DNA from: Topomyia yanbarensis
Taxonomy: Eukaryota > Arthropoda > Insecta > Diptera > Culicidae
Length of the DNA stretch: 64,000 nucleotides
Direction: 5' to 3'
NCBI RefSeq assembly: GCF_030247195.1
Contig: NC_080672.1
Span: 186,546,872-186,610,871 of the forward strand
Made by a program: the position numbers and the translations under genes. Each line of letters opens with the position of its first letter. The stretch's first letter is position 1. Under the pieces are notes generated by a model. That model was not told where the DNA came from. It worked only from the letters and a program-made list of their open reading frames with translations, and ran no database searches. Shown here one piece after another: positions 32,574 to 44,100 of this stretch.

Positions 32574-32820
32574 TGATATTAAATTCCATCTCCATCCGAC
32601 TTCCAGCTCCGGAGTTACGGGTTGTGGAGTGCGATCACATAGAAAAAGCCGATTAAAACCGATACCGCGATGAATGAAAAAAGGTGCTCTTATATATACT
32701 TACCAAGTATAATAAGATTGAAAGACATTTCAATAATGTTATATTGTACGAACCAGCTATTAAATCATAGTTTGGGGAAATAAGAAAGGCACAATTGCAC
32801 CTCTAGGTGGACAGGTTTTT
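32574..32820 (+). repeat. R-A repeat, right end
   Basis: TGATATTAAATTCCATCTCC through AAGAAAGGCACAATTGCACC, CTAGGTGGACAGGTTTTT. It completes the R-A copy interrupted at 31427. Confidence 0.75.
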
Positions 32821-33035
32821 CAGTTCAATATTAGCGTGGCTGTTTTTTCTTTTACAAAATTGTAGAACTCGAATAATGATTTCTTTTTCTGTATATAGTT
32901 GTCATGTGACATATAATAATAAAATGCAATATATGCATTTAAAAGCTTTTAATGAATATAAACAACGCACACATTCTCGTGTTCATGATTGAGAAAGGCA
33001 CAATTGCACCGCTAGGTTCATCGAAATAGGTTTTT
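32821..33035 (+). repeat. ~210-bp tail unit, single copy
   Basis: Same unit as 13022-13240, ending CGAAATAGGTTTTT at 33035. It adjoins the same LINE fragment as the 13-kb copy, so repeat plus LINE were duplicated together. Confidence 0.8.
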
Positions 33036-33490
33036 CTACTTGTAAAAGATATTATGGAGCACTTGGACACGGTGAGAGCCAGCAAGTTGCGATTACACCA
33101 ACTACAGAAAGCATCTAAGTATTGCTGTAGTTCCATGCAATCTTCTATTGACCGCACAATAAGAAATAGTTTGAGATCATCGGCATATATAAGTCTACAC
33201 CCAGGAGGTATAACAAAACAAACGTCATTGAGGAACAACGAAAAAATAACGGTCCTAGATTGCTCCCTTTAGCCACTTCCGACAAGTTGATGAAACTGTA
33301 TGACTCGTTATTTCCTAATTTTACAGACAGAGAACGATTTACGAGATATGATTTAAGCCACCCTATAAAATTTTCCGAAGCGCCCAGCCGCTTCATCTTT
33401 GCCAGTAGAAAAGAGTGATCTAAACGATCGAATGCAGCCTTGAGATTCGTGTATGCAGTAACGATCGGAGATCTAACTTCAATATTTTTA
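33036..33490 (-). pseudogene. Jockey-like LINE reverse-transcriptase palm fragment, paralogue of 13241-13690
   Basis: Minus strand: TAYTNLKAAFDRLDHSFLL, GWLKSYLVNRSLSVKLG, LIYADDLKLFLIVRS, ending at ISFTSRKT. It is better preserved than the 13-kb copy but still frameshifted around 33240. 33491-33640 is AT-rich LINE 3' or flanking sequence. Confidence 0.8.
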
Positions 33491-33640
33491 ATAGAGCAAA
33501 CATTTAGAGCAAACATTTTGGATTTTTTTTATACGTCAAACATTGTTGACTACATTATACAAACATTAAATGCTTATATACTATACTGTATACTATTCCT
33601 ATGTACTATGATGCCGCAAAGAGTTGAAAAACTGTTTTAA

Positions 33641-33809
33641 ACTTGTTCGGGGTATGGTAAGGTCAATACTTTCACAATGCTCGTTATACACAGCCATCAT
33701 CTGCTTTAGTGGTCAGTATTTAGCATAATCTGTACGGTGATGACCTATCGCGAACAAATTCCTATTGCGTAATTGACGAGTAGGAGCATATAAATTTAAT
33801 TTTGACAAT
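33641..33809 (-). pseudogene. LINE ORF2 C-terminus, part cut off by the hAT insertion
   Basis: The distal codons of the LINE C-terminal frame (SKLNLYAPTRQLRNR-like). They stop at TTGACAAT (33802-33809), the left copy of the hAT target-site duplication. The preceding codons lie at 48725-48890, on the far side of the hAT. Confidence 0.85.
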
Positions 33810-35835
33810 CAAGGTTGTAGATAGGCGATAAAATCGCTGATTGCGAACGATATTTTTTCAGTGTTTGAGCTATCCATGTTGATTCATACGCTCAGGTAGG
33901 CAGCATACGCAGCCACTCACTGAATGAACCTATATGTGACGTTTGGTGTATGTGTTCATTCCATCGTGTTTACCGAACGACCATCGGCGCTACCCATCGT
34001 CGATTGAATGTTTACTGATCGGAGGAGAGTGAAAATTTACCAGAGAAGAATCGGCAACTGACAATTTCTTCAATGGATTGTGGTTTCCACTCATTTTGAT
34101 AATTATCATTATCTAGTTTTTAGCTTGGAAGTGCAAGCAGTTTCATTGCAATATCAAATAAGATTGGTGAAATTGTTATAAAGTTTCAGTCGATCGAACG
34201 TTTTTAATGCCATCGAAATACTAATATTTGTAGTTAAAAACTATTTCATATGCAATACTCGTCAATATAAGTTCTGAAAGATTTCGAAGAACTAAGCATC
34301 TATAAGTAGTGAAAGTAAACTTTGTCAAAAGTCAGACAACTTCAAAAATTGCAACTTGGCGAGAAACCTGTAACATTTCAAAAGAATTTATTTGTATCCA
34401 AACGTCACTTGCACGATTAATATTTTACTAAAGCATGTTCTCGGATGAAATTCTCGAGCAGTCCACAATAATACTGCAAAAGCCATAATTCATTATTTAT
34501 TGTAGGAACAAATTCAGGAAGATAAATATACGGTAATCACTGACGAAAGAAAAACTTTTCCCTTGTTAACTGACAACTGTATTTTATGAGTAACGGTTAG
34601 TTCAGAATTTCCCTCAGAATCGAAAATGTTGACAGTTGCTCTTACTTTAGATTACGCGACAGTCATTCAATTAGATAATCCAAATAGTTTCTGGTCAGCT
34701 GATTATTTCTTGTTTACTTCTGACGTTAGGACTTCTGCGACTTCCGATAAATTCGTGGGCTCGATCCGACATCAAATGAATCGGAGCTACGGAAAATGTT
34801 CATCGGACGGCTTTTTCTGTTCACCAGAGCAGAGCAAAACAAACTTTTTTACAAAATCCAACGCTGAATTGTCAAACCAACGTCGTATGGATTGCCTAAT
34901 ATCCTATTTCAATGTATATTTAATCAAAAGCAACCACTAACATTATATTTATTGTATGCTTAAAAGCTTTTTCTTTCATATCCGCCGTACTGGGTGCACT
35001 GTGCTCACTACGAACATGATGTAGAAAACAAAGGTGAGCATATTTATCGTTCTCTGGTGCACTGATTATACTATACGTGCGAAATTGTGTTATTGAGCCC
35101 TGTGTTGTTTCACATATTTTCAAATGCGACACTGACGAATAAATGGTGAACAAAAGATTGAGATGGCGGGTGTTTAAAAGAGATTCGATTACTTTATATT
35201 GAATTGGGAGAATTGATACTAGCGCAATAACCATACAGGAGGTATAATTTACCAGCTAATAGTGGGAAATCTCTATAATATATATTCTTTTCCACTTGTA
35301 GGTACTCACAATTGATTCGTAATTGACTTATTTGACGTCTAGAACACCAACACAGTGGCAATGTGTATAGACATATGTGCATACGATTCGTGTGTGTTTA
35401 CGATTCGCCATCTGATTTAACCTCATTTGGCAAAAATTCCCCCCGATTCAACCTCAATCTCGCACTAACACAACTGCACATGGATTAGTCAATAACCTAA
35501 TTTTCGTAGAGTAGAGTGCATGTACCCTCTTCTAAGTTGCTGCACTTTTCAGGATTACTAAGTTTCTAAAACCTGTCCCTTTACTTTTTGATGGCGTCAT
35601 CATGCAACATCCCGTAGTCTAACAGGGACATATTTACATTTTCGTAGAAATTCAATAATTAATCATTCAGAAGTGTCAAGTGTTGCAAATTGTTTCATTT
35701 AGAAAGTTTAGACTTGATCGACATATGTAATAACAAAGTTCTTCAAATTCTCACATTATGAAATATGTTTCCACCTTTCATTCTACCCTGTGTAAAGGCA
35801 GCTGTCAAATAGCAATCAGTAAAAATAATCAACTA
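33810..35835. other. hAT left arm, non-coding
   Basis: AT-rich, with no gene recognised. A 104-codon plus frame (34626-34940) and a 104-codon minus frame (34920-35234) have no family signature. It probably represents the non-coding 3' side of the transposon, or older debris within it. Confidence 0.5.
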
Positions 35836-36018
35836 CACGGTGAAATAAAACAACCTGCAGAAAAGTTGTTTTAACTTACTTTTGAGTTGTGCTTCGCTTT
35901 CGCTTGGGTTACCAACCGTCCTTATTTTAAAGGACATGTCCTTATTTTCGAGGTTTTTGGAAAGCGTCCTTATTTTACTTCAAATGTCCTTAATTTTAGT
36001 CTTAAACCTTGGCATATA

Positions 36019-36874
36019 CAGGGTGGTTCAACATGAAGTTTTTAACAGGGCTTTTTCTTGTAGGTAACGGGTACTAACTGCAAACTGTCATGCTATTGTA
36101 GTTTAGTGTTGTTTGCCATTTCATAATGGAACGACTTACACTGGCTCACCATCTTCAAATTATTCAACTATATTACGAAAATCAGCGATCTGTGGGAAAT
36201 AAGTTTAATGCACTCCGACCATAATATGGTCGACATAATCGGCCAACTGATTCAACTATTCGCCATACAACCAAAAAGTAAGCGTTGTAGTTCTCGTTAT
36301 TGGACGATTACCCGAGCAAATACTCATGGGTTCAAATACCACATAGCCCCTTGAAAAGACCTTAAACATGGTCCGTGCCAAAATTCACAACCATCAAGAC
36401 ACCATAAAATGGTCTCAATAACCAATAAATACACCAACCTATGGTATTTTATATGGGATCTACCGGACCATGGTGATGGTATTTTCATGGGTTGAACCCA
36501 TTTCAAACACCCATGCCAAACCCCATGAGCATGGGTGTATTATGGGCTTTTCGTTTGCTCGGGTAGCGAACAAATCGACCACATCCAGCACGCAGTGAAG
36601 AAAACAGAGCGGCGGTGACATTTCCAAGCATTGGAAATCAACATTACTCGAGTAATTAGCCAGATACCACTTGAAATGCTCGAATCCGTCATCAAAAATT
36701 GGACCAGTTGAATGGACTACCTAAAGCGCCAACATGGTCAACATTTAAAAGAAATTGTTTTCAATCAATTACTGGCAAAAAATGTTCTTTCGATTGACAA
36801 ATAAACAATTCGCGATTTACTCCATTTTTCAATTTTTTCACAACAATAAAAAAATATCATGACGAATCACCCTG
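36019..36874 (+). pseudogene. Tc1/mariner transposon remnant with transposase N-terminus
   Basis: Ends CAGGGTGGTTCAACATGAAG and, inverted, CAGGGTGATTCGTCATGAT. From ATG at 36126 the frame reads ERLTLAHHLQIIQLYYENQ, then degraded residues typical of an insect IS630/mariner-type transposase helix-turn-helix region. Most of the catalytic domain is missing. A 253-bp MITE is inserted at 36311. It lies inside the hAT-type MITE above. Confidence 0.7.
36311..36563. mobile_element. 253-bp MITE, TIR CCCGAGCAAA, TA duplication
   Basis: CCCGAGCAAATACTCATGGG at the left; GTTTGCTCGGG at the right; TA at 36309-36310 and 36564-36565. The interior has inverted CCATGGGTTC/ACCCATG words (36325-36535), giving a strong hairpin. 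It is nested in the mariner remnant. Confidence 0.88.
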
Positions 36875-37519
36875 AATTAAATTATTCAGATCAACTTTAT
36901 TCCAAGAGAATTAATTTCAATTCCTTTCAGCGATTTTTTTTGTTAATGCATACTCTCTACGACTCATGGCAATCAAAATTTGTTTTACTCAGAAATAACC
37001 AAAATTTGTTGGATAGCTCAATATGAGGTTTGGCCAAAGTGGTATCTTCGTTCGGTATTGGTACTACACCATTCTAATTTGTCTCGATTGAGATTCAACG
37101 TTCCAATTCAACCGTTGGAAAATGAGACAGATTTTTTTTTAGAATTCTGGCTCAAGTGACCTAACTGGCATAAAATTTGGCAGGGATGTCCTTAATTTGC
37201 TCTCAGTCCATTTGGTAACCCTAGCTTTCGCACTTATTAGTGTTGTCAAAAACAAAAAGAGAGATTCGACTCAGTCGAGGTCTTCCGTGGAGGAAGGTAC
37301 TTTTGAGTTGTTTGGGTTGAACTCAAAATTAGGTAAATTCAACTTAAATTTGAGTATAAAAAACCTATCAATGAGTTGTAATTTTTGCCGTGGTTAAATG
37401 GAAACTACCTTCAACACGGTTTACCTAATTTTAAGTTCCCCCACCATACCACGAGATTGAGTCAAAGGAACTCAATTTTAGGTAGTTTTTCGTTTCCGTG
37501 TATAATGTTATGTTTGGAG

Positions 37520-37809
37520 CAGCGATGCCACATGTTTTTTTGAAATGTCTGTAGAAGAATAACTAAAATGTCTGTAAAAGTCTGTAGATGGTTGTGTAAA
37601 TCCTAGTTACACTAAAATTTGACTTTCAAAATAGATTGAAAGTAGAATTTTATTGTGAAGCGGAATCACTCGTATTCGAAAACAGTTCTTCTAGTGCAAT
37701 TTTACTAAACACTATTACCCTTTTAAAAGTCTGTAGATCTCTGGCTACGTCTGTAGGAGACATCAAATGTCTGTAAAATACAGACATGTCTGCAAATCTG
37801 GCATCGCTG
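37520..37809. mobile_element. 290-bp hAT-type MITE, TIR CAGCGATGCCA, 8-bp duplication
   Basis: CAGCGATGCCACATGTTTTT and the inverse of the right end CAGCGATGCCAGATTTGCAG. The target duplication GTTTGGAG is perfect at 37512-37519 and 37810-37817. The interior is rich in TGTCTGTA words. It sits inside the larger hAT. Confidence 0.92.
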
Positions 37810-37817
37810 GTTTGGAG

Positions 37818-38209
37818 TGAATTGTTTTTCTTTTGATCGCCACGGATTCTGTTTTTGGAAATCTTGCGGGAAGTTTTTTGTAAGTAATCTAATTAATAAA
37901 GAACTGATACTTTGTGTTTTATAGGAAAATTTCACCGTTAGCGTTCCAGAAATTGCATCACTTCTAATAACTGCCACTGTCATTATTTCCACCGTGCACA
38001 CGATTTTGTCACACAAAATACAGGGAAAGTTTCAATGGACCTCTATAGTTCCAGCAGATCCGCCTAAAAATTATGCTCTGACGACGTTCAAGGACGGAAG
38101 TGCTACGCTGTGGGTTATGCTACAAATAATATTCGCTTCAGAGTACGGAGAATATTTCTCTTTGTGGTGTTCTGCAGTTGATTGCATCATTGAAGCAATC
38201 CAGACACTC
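37818..38209 (+). other. Possible two-exon reading frame of unknown function in the hAT arm
   Basis: A 96-codon open stretch begins at GAAAATTTCACC (37925), right after a good 3' splice site (GTGTTTTATAG). It contains a hydrophobic run, IASLLITATVIISTV. A GTAAGT donor lies 51 nt upstream of the acceptor, after AAGTTTTTT. In frame before it are ~23 codons leading, across the GTTTGGAG MITE site, to an ATG at 37510. Past the gypsy target (GTCAT) the frame would end within about 7 codons at TGA. No family recognised. It may be a captured gene piece, a second transposon ORF, or chance. Confidence 0.3.
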
Positions 38210-38214
38210 GTCAT

Positions 38215-39255
38215 TGTAGTATATAATTGGTTTGGGTAATTAAATATCTAAAGTTGGTTAAAAATATCTACCGGTATATTACCATAGAACGAAAAAGGCT
38301 ATACTTTGCCGGAGGAATTCCTGCTTCAAGATATAGGTGAGAGGGGAGACTGCATTTGTGTGCAATAGTCTTGTTGATATAGACAAAGCACGAATGCGAG
38401 AAATGATGCCCGAAGTTGGGATGAATGCTGAGCAAATAAGGTGAACACGATTCTCTAATCGAGGCTACATGAGTGGTATGATAGTTGAGAGAGAGAGAGC
38501 GAGCGCACGATCGGAAACATTTCTCATATGTATATGCGACGCAGTCCTTCTATATATGGTCTACTTAATTAGGCCTTGCATTGGTATTCTAGGTCGAGTG
38601 ACGTCATTGTCCGAAAAAATTAGAACAAAATTTTCTGATAATGACGCCATTTCAAGAATGTATTAGTGGATTTGCGTGTAATATACAACTCAAATATGGA
38701 GAGTTGCTTTGGTGACATACGTCGGTTACGTTTCGTGTGGATGTCGGGAGATAGAGAGAGCGTAAGATTGAGGGAGAATTTCAATATAACGATGACGAAG
38801 AAGTTCTAGTCAGCGACATGCGTCTTTCACTGAGCTTTGGGAATAGCTCATTCGAGTTGTAAAGTACGAATTACACGATACGTCACGCTTGCGTCATTGG
38901 TACTGCCCGTCAGAGTAACGTCAGAATTAGTTACATAAGATACAAATAAATGGACCATTCATACACAACGTCAACGGAACGGAACGTTTTGACGTACGGG
39001 ACCTGAGAACGGGCACACGAGAAACGCATTTGAATTATCCTGACGGAACAGTGACGTAGCTGATGTATCGTCTGAATCGGGCTTATAAGACCGAACTTGG
39101 GGAGAGAGCGTAACTTAACACTAGAGAACGAGCGAAGGGTCGCAGTCGCTGGGATTGAACGTGAGCATCATTCTGTTGGCGAAATTTGACTCGATCGGTC
39201 GTGATTTTGTAGTTGTGCGTCGGTTGATTTAAAATGGCCACTAAGCGTCACGACA
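38215..39255 (+). repeat. 5' LTR of gypsy copy G1
   Basis: TGTAGTATATAATTGG ... AAGCGTCACGACA. A TATA-like GGGCTTATAAGACC lies at about 39080, with a likely start region GTAACTTAACACTAG about 30 bp downstream. An AATAAA lies at 38945-38950. The Gag start codon ATG (39234) lies 22 bp before the LTR end. Confidence 0.95.
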
Positions 39256-41185
39256 ATGGCGCAGTAGACGCTCCCGTTCGGTAAGTATACCTGGTCCGAA
39301 AATAGGTATAACTAGTAGGTATAAATGCGCTTACCATTAAATGGGGAGGCGACTAATAATGTAGCTCCCAGCGTCATGTTCATAGAAATCAAGAGCGACA
39401 TGAAGGGTTATTTTAATTGTAAAGTTTGTTGCAAAAAATATATAAAGTATAGGGAAATTTGAGCGAAAGGACTCAATAAAGGAAAGGAGCGAGAGGACTC
39501 CTGAAGAAAATGGAGCGGAAGGACTCCTAGGTAATTAAATAACTGGAGCGAGAGGACTCCTGAAGAAAATGGAGCGGAAGGACTCCTAGGTAATTACTTT
39601 ACTTTAGGTAAAAAAAAATAAAACAAACATAAATGGAACGGTAGGCCACCGGTGGTATAATGTTGCCGGAGCGAGAGGACTCCATAAAATACACAAGGCT
39701 TCAAAAAAAGAGGAGCGATGACGAGCTTTAATTATACGAACGAAAAAAAAATGGTCGAAACTAAAACAATAAAGCAAATAAAATAAACCCTTCTTCAATA
39801 AACAGAACATAACGCTAGGCAAAGTATATGAAATATAAATAACAGTATAACACACTTCATCGTAGTATTGTATAGTAGTTACGTATTAAGGTTACTATTA
39901 CTTTTTCAGAAAACTAAAGAAGAAAAACTCGAAATTGGACACAATAATGAAGGAATTAGAGCAAGAAAAGCTTGCCAGGGCAGAGTTGGGAAAGCAGCTC
40001 GAGAAGGCTAACGAAACTATGATGGCTCTGCAGGCAAGTTTAAGAACACCGCGCAGTGAAAGTGTGGATAGCACAGCGTTCTCAGGATATGTAGGTCCTT
40101 CCAGTACCCAACACCAACGAAATGAGTCGGGTGCTGAAATGTCACGATTCATGACGTCAGTGAACCAAATGTCCATTACCTCTATTACTGTACCGGAGTG
40201 TAAGCCCTCTGTAGCTGGTGAGCAGATTGGACGTCGCGACTATCAATTATGGATTGATCTATTGACGGATTCGCTGAAGTTAGCGGGAGTAGAGGCTGAG
40301 TCGACTAAATTCGTGATCTTCAAAGTAAAAGCCGGACCACTTCTGCTAGACATCTTTAAGAACACAAAGTCGTCTCCAGAGAGCCCCGATGAGGCAGAAT
40401 ACCCTTATGCAAACGCCTTGTTCAGACTGAATGCGTACTTTGGGTCCGCTTCGGATATTATGTTGCAGCGCCGTAAGCTGGCATTGATGGTGCAGGATCC
40501 GGTGGAATCAGATTTATCATTCATAATGAGAGTCGGTTCTACGGCTCGGATGTGCGACTTCAAGGATGGGAAGCAGTTCGAAGAAATCGTCAATGCTGTT
40601 GCGACTCATGCAAGAAACAAAGACGTGCGTATCGTAGCTCTTAAAATGCTCAATCGTCAAGGTTCATTTACGGAATTGGTTGATGCGGTCCGAGAAATCG
40701 AAGCGGTTTCGATCAACGAAGCATATTATCGTTTGCAGCACGGCACGCCAGAGCAAACTAATGTGGCGGCGGTTAGCGCCGCTTTTCCAAGAGCGGGTTT
40801 GTCACGTCGAAATACCAATCGTCCTGGTGTTCGTGGCAGATTTGGACAACAATATCCGAACCACTCCAGATACGCCTTCCATCGGTATACGGACCGGAAA
40901 GGATTCGGAAACACTCAGGAGGCGGAAGCTTATCGCTGCTTCAGATGTAATAGCGTCTATCACAAAGCGGAGGATTGTTTTGCCATCGATAAGATCTGTC
41001 TAAAATGCGGTCGTAAGGGTCACATTCAAAGAGCGTGTCGCCCAACACACCCCAAGGAAGACCGTCGCGGAATGGGAGAAGAGCAATCGGATGTCAAGCC
41101 TGGAAAGATTGCGGCTATTGACGTCGAAGTTGTAGCGGAAGCAGAGGAGCAATCGGACGACAAAAATGTAGGTGTTACCAACTAA
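39234..41185 (+). CDS. gag: Gag of gypsy G1, two coding exons (39234-39280, 39910-41185)
   Basis: Exon 1 (MATKRHDNGAVDAPV) starts in the LTR and crosses the primer-binding-site region to CG|GTAAGT. The acceptor ATTACTTTTTCAG|A joins it in frame to LKKKNSKLDTIMKELEQEKL, giving 440 residues. N-terminal coiled-coil-like segment (KELEQEKLARAELGKQLEKA), central capsid-like region, two CCHC knuckles near 40930-41040 (CFRCNSVYHKAEDC, CLKCGRKGHIQRAC), acidic tail. Stop TAA at 41183 lies inside intron 2, so this protein needs intron 2 retained. The exon-2 frame has no ATG until codon 4, which supports the spliced start, though internal initiation at that ATG is an alternative. Confidence 0.85.
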
Positions 41186-44100
41186 GTTATCGGCGATGAA
41201 CAAGATGATTTACATATGGAAATTTGAATTTGTCTATTTGCTATTAATGAGTTGAAGTTGAAAAAAAGAATAATAATAAAAAAATGAATAAATAAAAGAT
41301 GACTTCGAGTATTTCCTAGTATATCAATGTTTATAATGATAGATTAGATCGTTTTTACGTCTGGTTAATAAACTTTTATTTGCAGTTGCATATTGCAACA
41401 TTTACGACAACGAATTCAACAGCTGACGTTGGTACCATAATGGCAACAGTCGCAGGATTGAAGTGTGAGTTTCTCATAGACTCTGGGGCTCAGGTGAACA
41501 CAATAACTGAACAGCGATTTGCCATACTGTGCACAGAGGATCAATACAGGAAAGAACTATATAATGTTCAGGATAGTACCGATCGGCCTCTAAGGGCATA
41601 TGCAACTGCTGGCGAGATAGAAGTGCTATCAACCTTTGAGGCATACATGTATATATCGGAAAACAGACCAACCCTACTCGAAAAATTCTATGTTGTGAAG
41701 GAATGCCGGTCTCTTTTAGGACGTGCTACGGCAACTCGATATAGTGTTCTACTGCTCGGGTTGCAGGTCCCAGTAAATCCAGTGAAGAGCAGGTCACATT
41801 CGTGGTACGAAGCGGACGAGATTGCATCGGTAGTGGTAGACCAAGTTTTTCCCAAATTCAATATCCCTCCAGTGCACATAAGTTACGACAGAACAAGACC
41901 ACCATGCCGCAACATCTTTATGAATATTCCGATTGCGGTTAAGCCGATGGTTGAGAATCGGTTGAAACAGCTTCTTTCGGCAGGGATTATTGAGCAGGTT
42001 ACGAACGAAATGGACAACTCGTTTTGTTCGTCAATGCTAGCAATACCCAAGGGAAAGGATGACATAAGGTTAGTTATTGACCTTAGAGGACCTAACAGCT
42101 ACATCGAAAGATCTCCGTTTGCCATGCCGAGCCTGGAAAAAATTCTTGCTGAATTAGACGGGGCACAGTGGTTCTCGACTATAGATTTGGTCAACGCATA
42201 TTTTCACATCGAGCTTGACGAGAAAAGTCGTCATCTGACGAATTTCTGCACCGAGTTTGGCATGTTCCGGTGCGTTAGATTGCCATTCGGGCTATGCAAC
42301 GCACCGGACATTTTCCAGGAGGTGTTGCAGCGTAGGATTCTCGGAGGATGTAGTGGTGTTAAAAATTATTTAGACGATATCCTTGTCTACGGGAAAACTC
42401 CAGAAGAGCACGACGAGAACTTAGAAGCGGTTATGGCACGACTTCGAGAGCACAACGTACAAATTAATGTATCTAAATGTGTATTCAAGAGTCAATCCGT
42501 TAAGTTCATCGGATTTAAATTAACTCCGGAAGGCTGGCAAATAGAGGAAGAAAAAATGCGAGCTATTGAAGAGTTCAGAACACCAGAAACTATCGCAGAG
42601 GTGAAGAGTTTCTTGGGTTTGGCGACGTTCGTCGACAAGTTTGTGCCACATCGAGCAACGCGAACTGAAAAGTTGCGTGCGTTGGCTAACGCAGAAAGTT
42701 TTTATTGGTCCGCCGAAGAAGAATTAGAATTCCAAGCATTTAAGAAGGAAGCATTGCATCTTATTAAAACACTTGGTTATTACAACACGTCGGACAGAAC
42801 GGAGATATTTGTCGATGCGTCAGCTGTCGGCCTCGGAGCCATCTTAGTACAGTTCAATAACGTTGGAATACCGAGAATCATAGCTTGTGCGTCCAAAGCT
42901 CTAACCACAACTGAGCAGCGGTATCCTCAAACACACCGAGAAGCTCTAGCGGTGGTGTGGGGCGTCGAACGATTTGCGTACTATTTGTCGAGCAGATCGT
43001 TCATTATCAGAACAGATGCCGAAGCAAATCAATTTATTTTTGGCGGAAAGCATCGTATCGGCAAGCGAGCAGTTTCGCGAGCAGAAGCGTGGGCTTTGCG
43101 TTTACAACCTTTCGACTTCTCTATTGAACGAGTACCAGGTGAATTCAATCATGTTTTGAAAAAAATAATGGAATGGTAACAAACTAACGAATACTTATTG
43201 AAATAGGCGATGAAAACGTTGCAGATGTTATGTCAAGGCTATTACATAACTCCCAGGAGGCTGAACCGTTCGACGATAGCTGTGAGAATCACGTATTGTT
43301 TGTCTTGGATATTGGCAATATGGAAATTTCCCTAGCAGAAATTGAAGGGGCTACCGAGTCGGATGAAGAGTTGATACAAGTAATTGAGGCCCTTAAGTGC
43401 GACAAATGGCCCCGGGATTTACGCAAATATGAAGCGCAGAAGAGCAACCTCCACCATCTCGGTTCATTGGTTTGTAAAGACGGTAAAATTGTTCTTCCTC
43501 ATTCTTTGCGACGAAGAGCCATGGAATCCGCTCATGGGGGGCACGTGGGAGAAGTCGCCATGAAAAGAATCATGCGCGAATTCTTCTGGTGGCCACGCAT
43601 GGCTTCAGAAACTGAGCTGTTTGTCAAACAATGCCAAACATGTTGTATGTTGTCCAGAAAAAATCCCCCGTTGCCTATTTCATCTCGTGATCTTCCCGAG
43701 GGCCCGTGGGAAATCATTCAAACGGATTTTCTTTCTATTCCGAATTATGGAACAGGAGACTTTCTAACTGTGGTAGATACATACTCTCGCTATCTCTCAG
43801 TTGTCGAGATGAAGCGAAAAACAGCTGAAGCGACCAACGCTGCGCTCTGTGAAATCTTCAAACTTTGGGGATGTCCTCGCATTTTGCAGAGTGATAACGG
43901 TCCACCATTTAATAGTACAACATTTTGTTCATTCTGGGAAAATAAGGGGGTGAAAGTTCGGAAGTCGATACCGTTAAATCCTCAATCAAATGGGCTCATT
44001 GAGCGACATAACCAGTCTATAATTAAAGCCGTATCAGCTTCTACAATAGACGGTTCTAATTGGCGTAGGAGCTTGGAAACATTCGTACACAACCACAATA

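Larger units (their letters stand above)
35904..37223. mobile_element. hAT-type MITE, TIR T(T/A)GGGTTACCAA, 8-bp duplication
   Basis: Left TTGGGTTACCAACCGTCCTT and the inverse of the right TAGGGTTACCAAATGGAC. The target duplication GCTTTCGC lies at 35896-35903 and 37224-37231. Internal AAAGGACATGTCCTT repeats near 35930-36000 and TGTCCTTAATTT near 37188 are its subterminal sequence. Without the mariner insertion it would be about 460 bp. Confidence 0.8.
35836..37500. mobile_element. MITE with CACGG ends and TA duplication, interrupted
   Basis: CACGGTGAAATAAAAC at the left and its rough inverse CGTTTCCGTG at the right, TA on both sides (35834-35835, 37501-37502). The ends contain AACTCAAAATTAGGTA and inverted TACCTAATTTTAAGTT segments (37325-37495). 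The hAT-type MITE at 35904-37223 sits inside. The TIR is short and imperfect, so this level of the nest is the least certain. Confidence 0.55.

Noticed and set aside
39604..39855. Minus-strand hydrophobic frame in gypsy intron 1 (also 61793-62053)
   Set aside because: Antisense to the intron, low-complexity, no family; identical in G2 only because the copies are recent.
43139..43206. Gap between pol frames explained as a frameshift mutation
   Set aside because: Exact rebuilding of the RNase H motif, a CTAAC branch point, GT/AG ends and canonical size make an intron the better reading. Copy G2 does not reach this region, so it cannot add support here.
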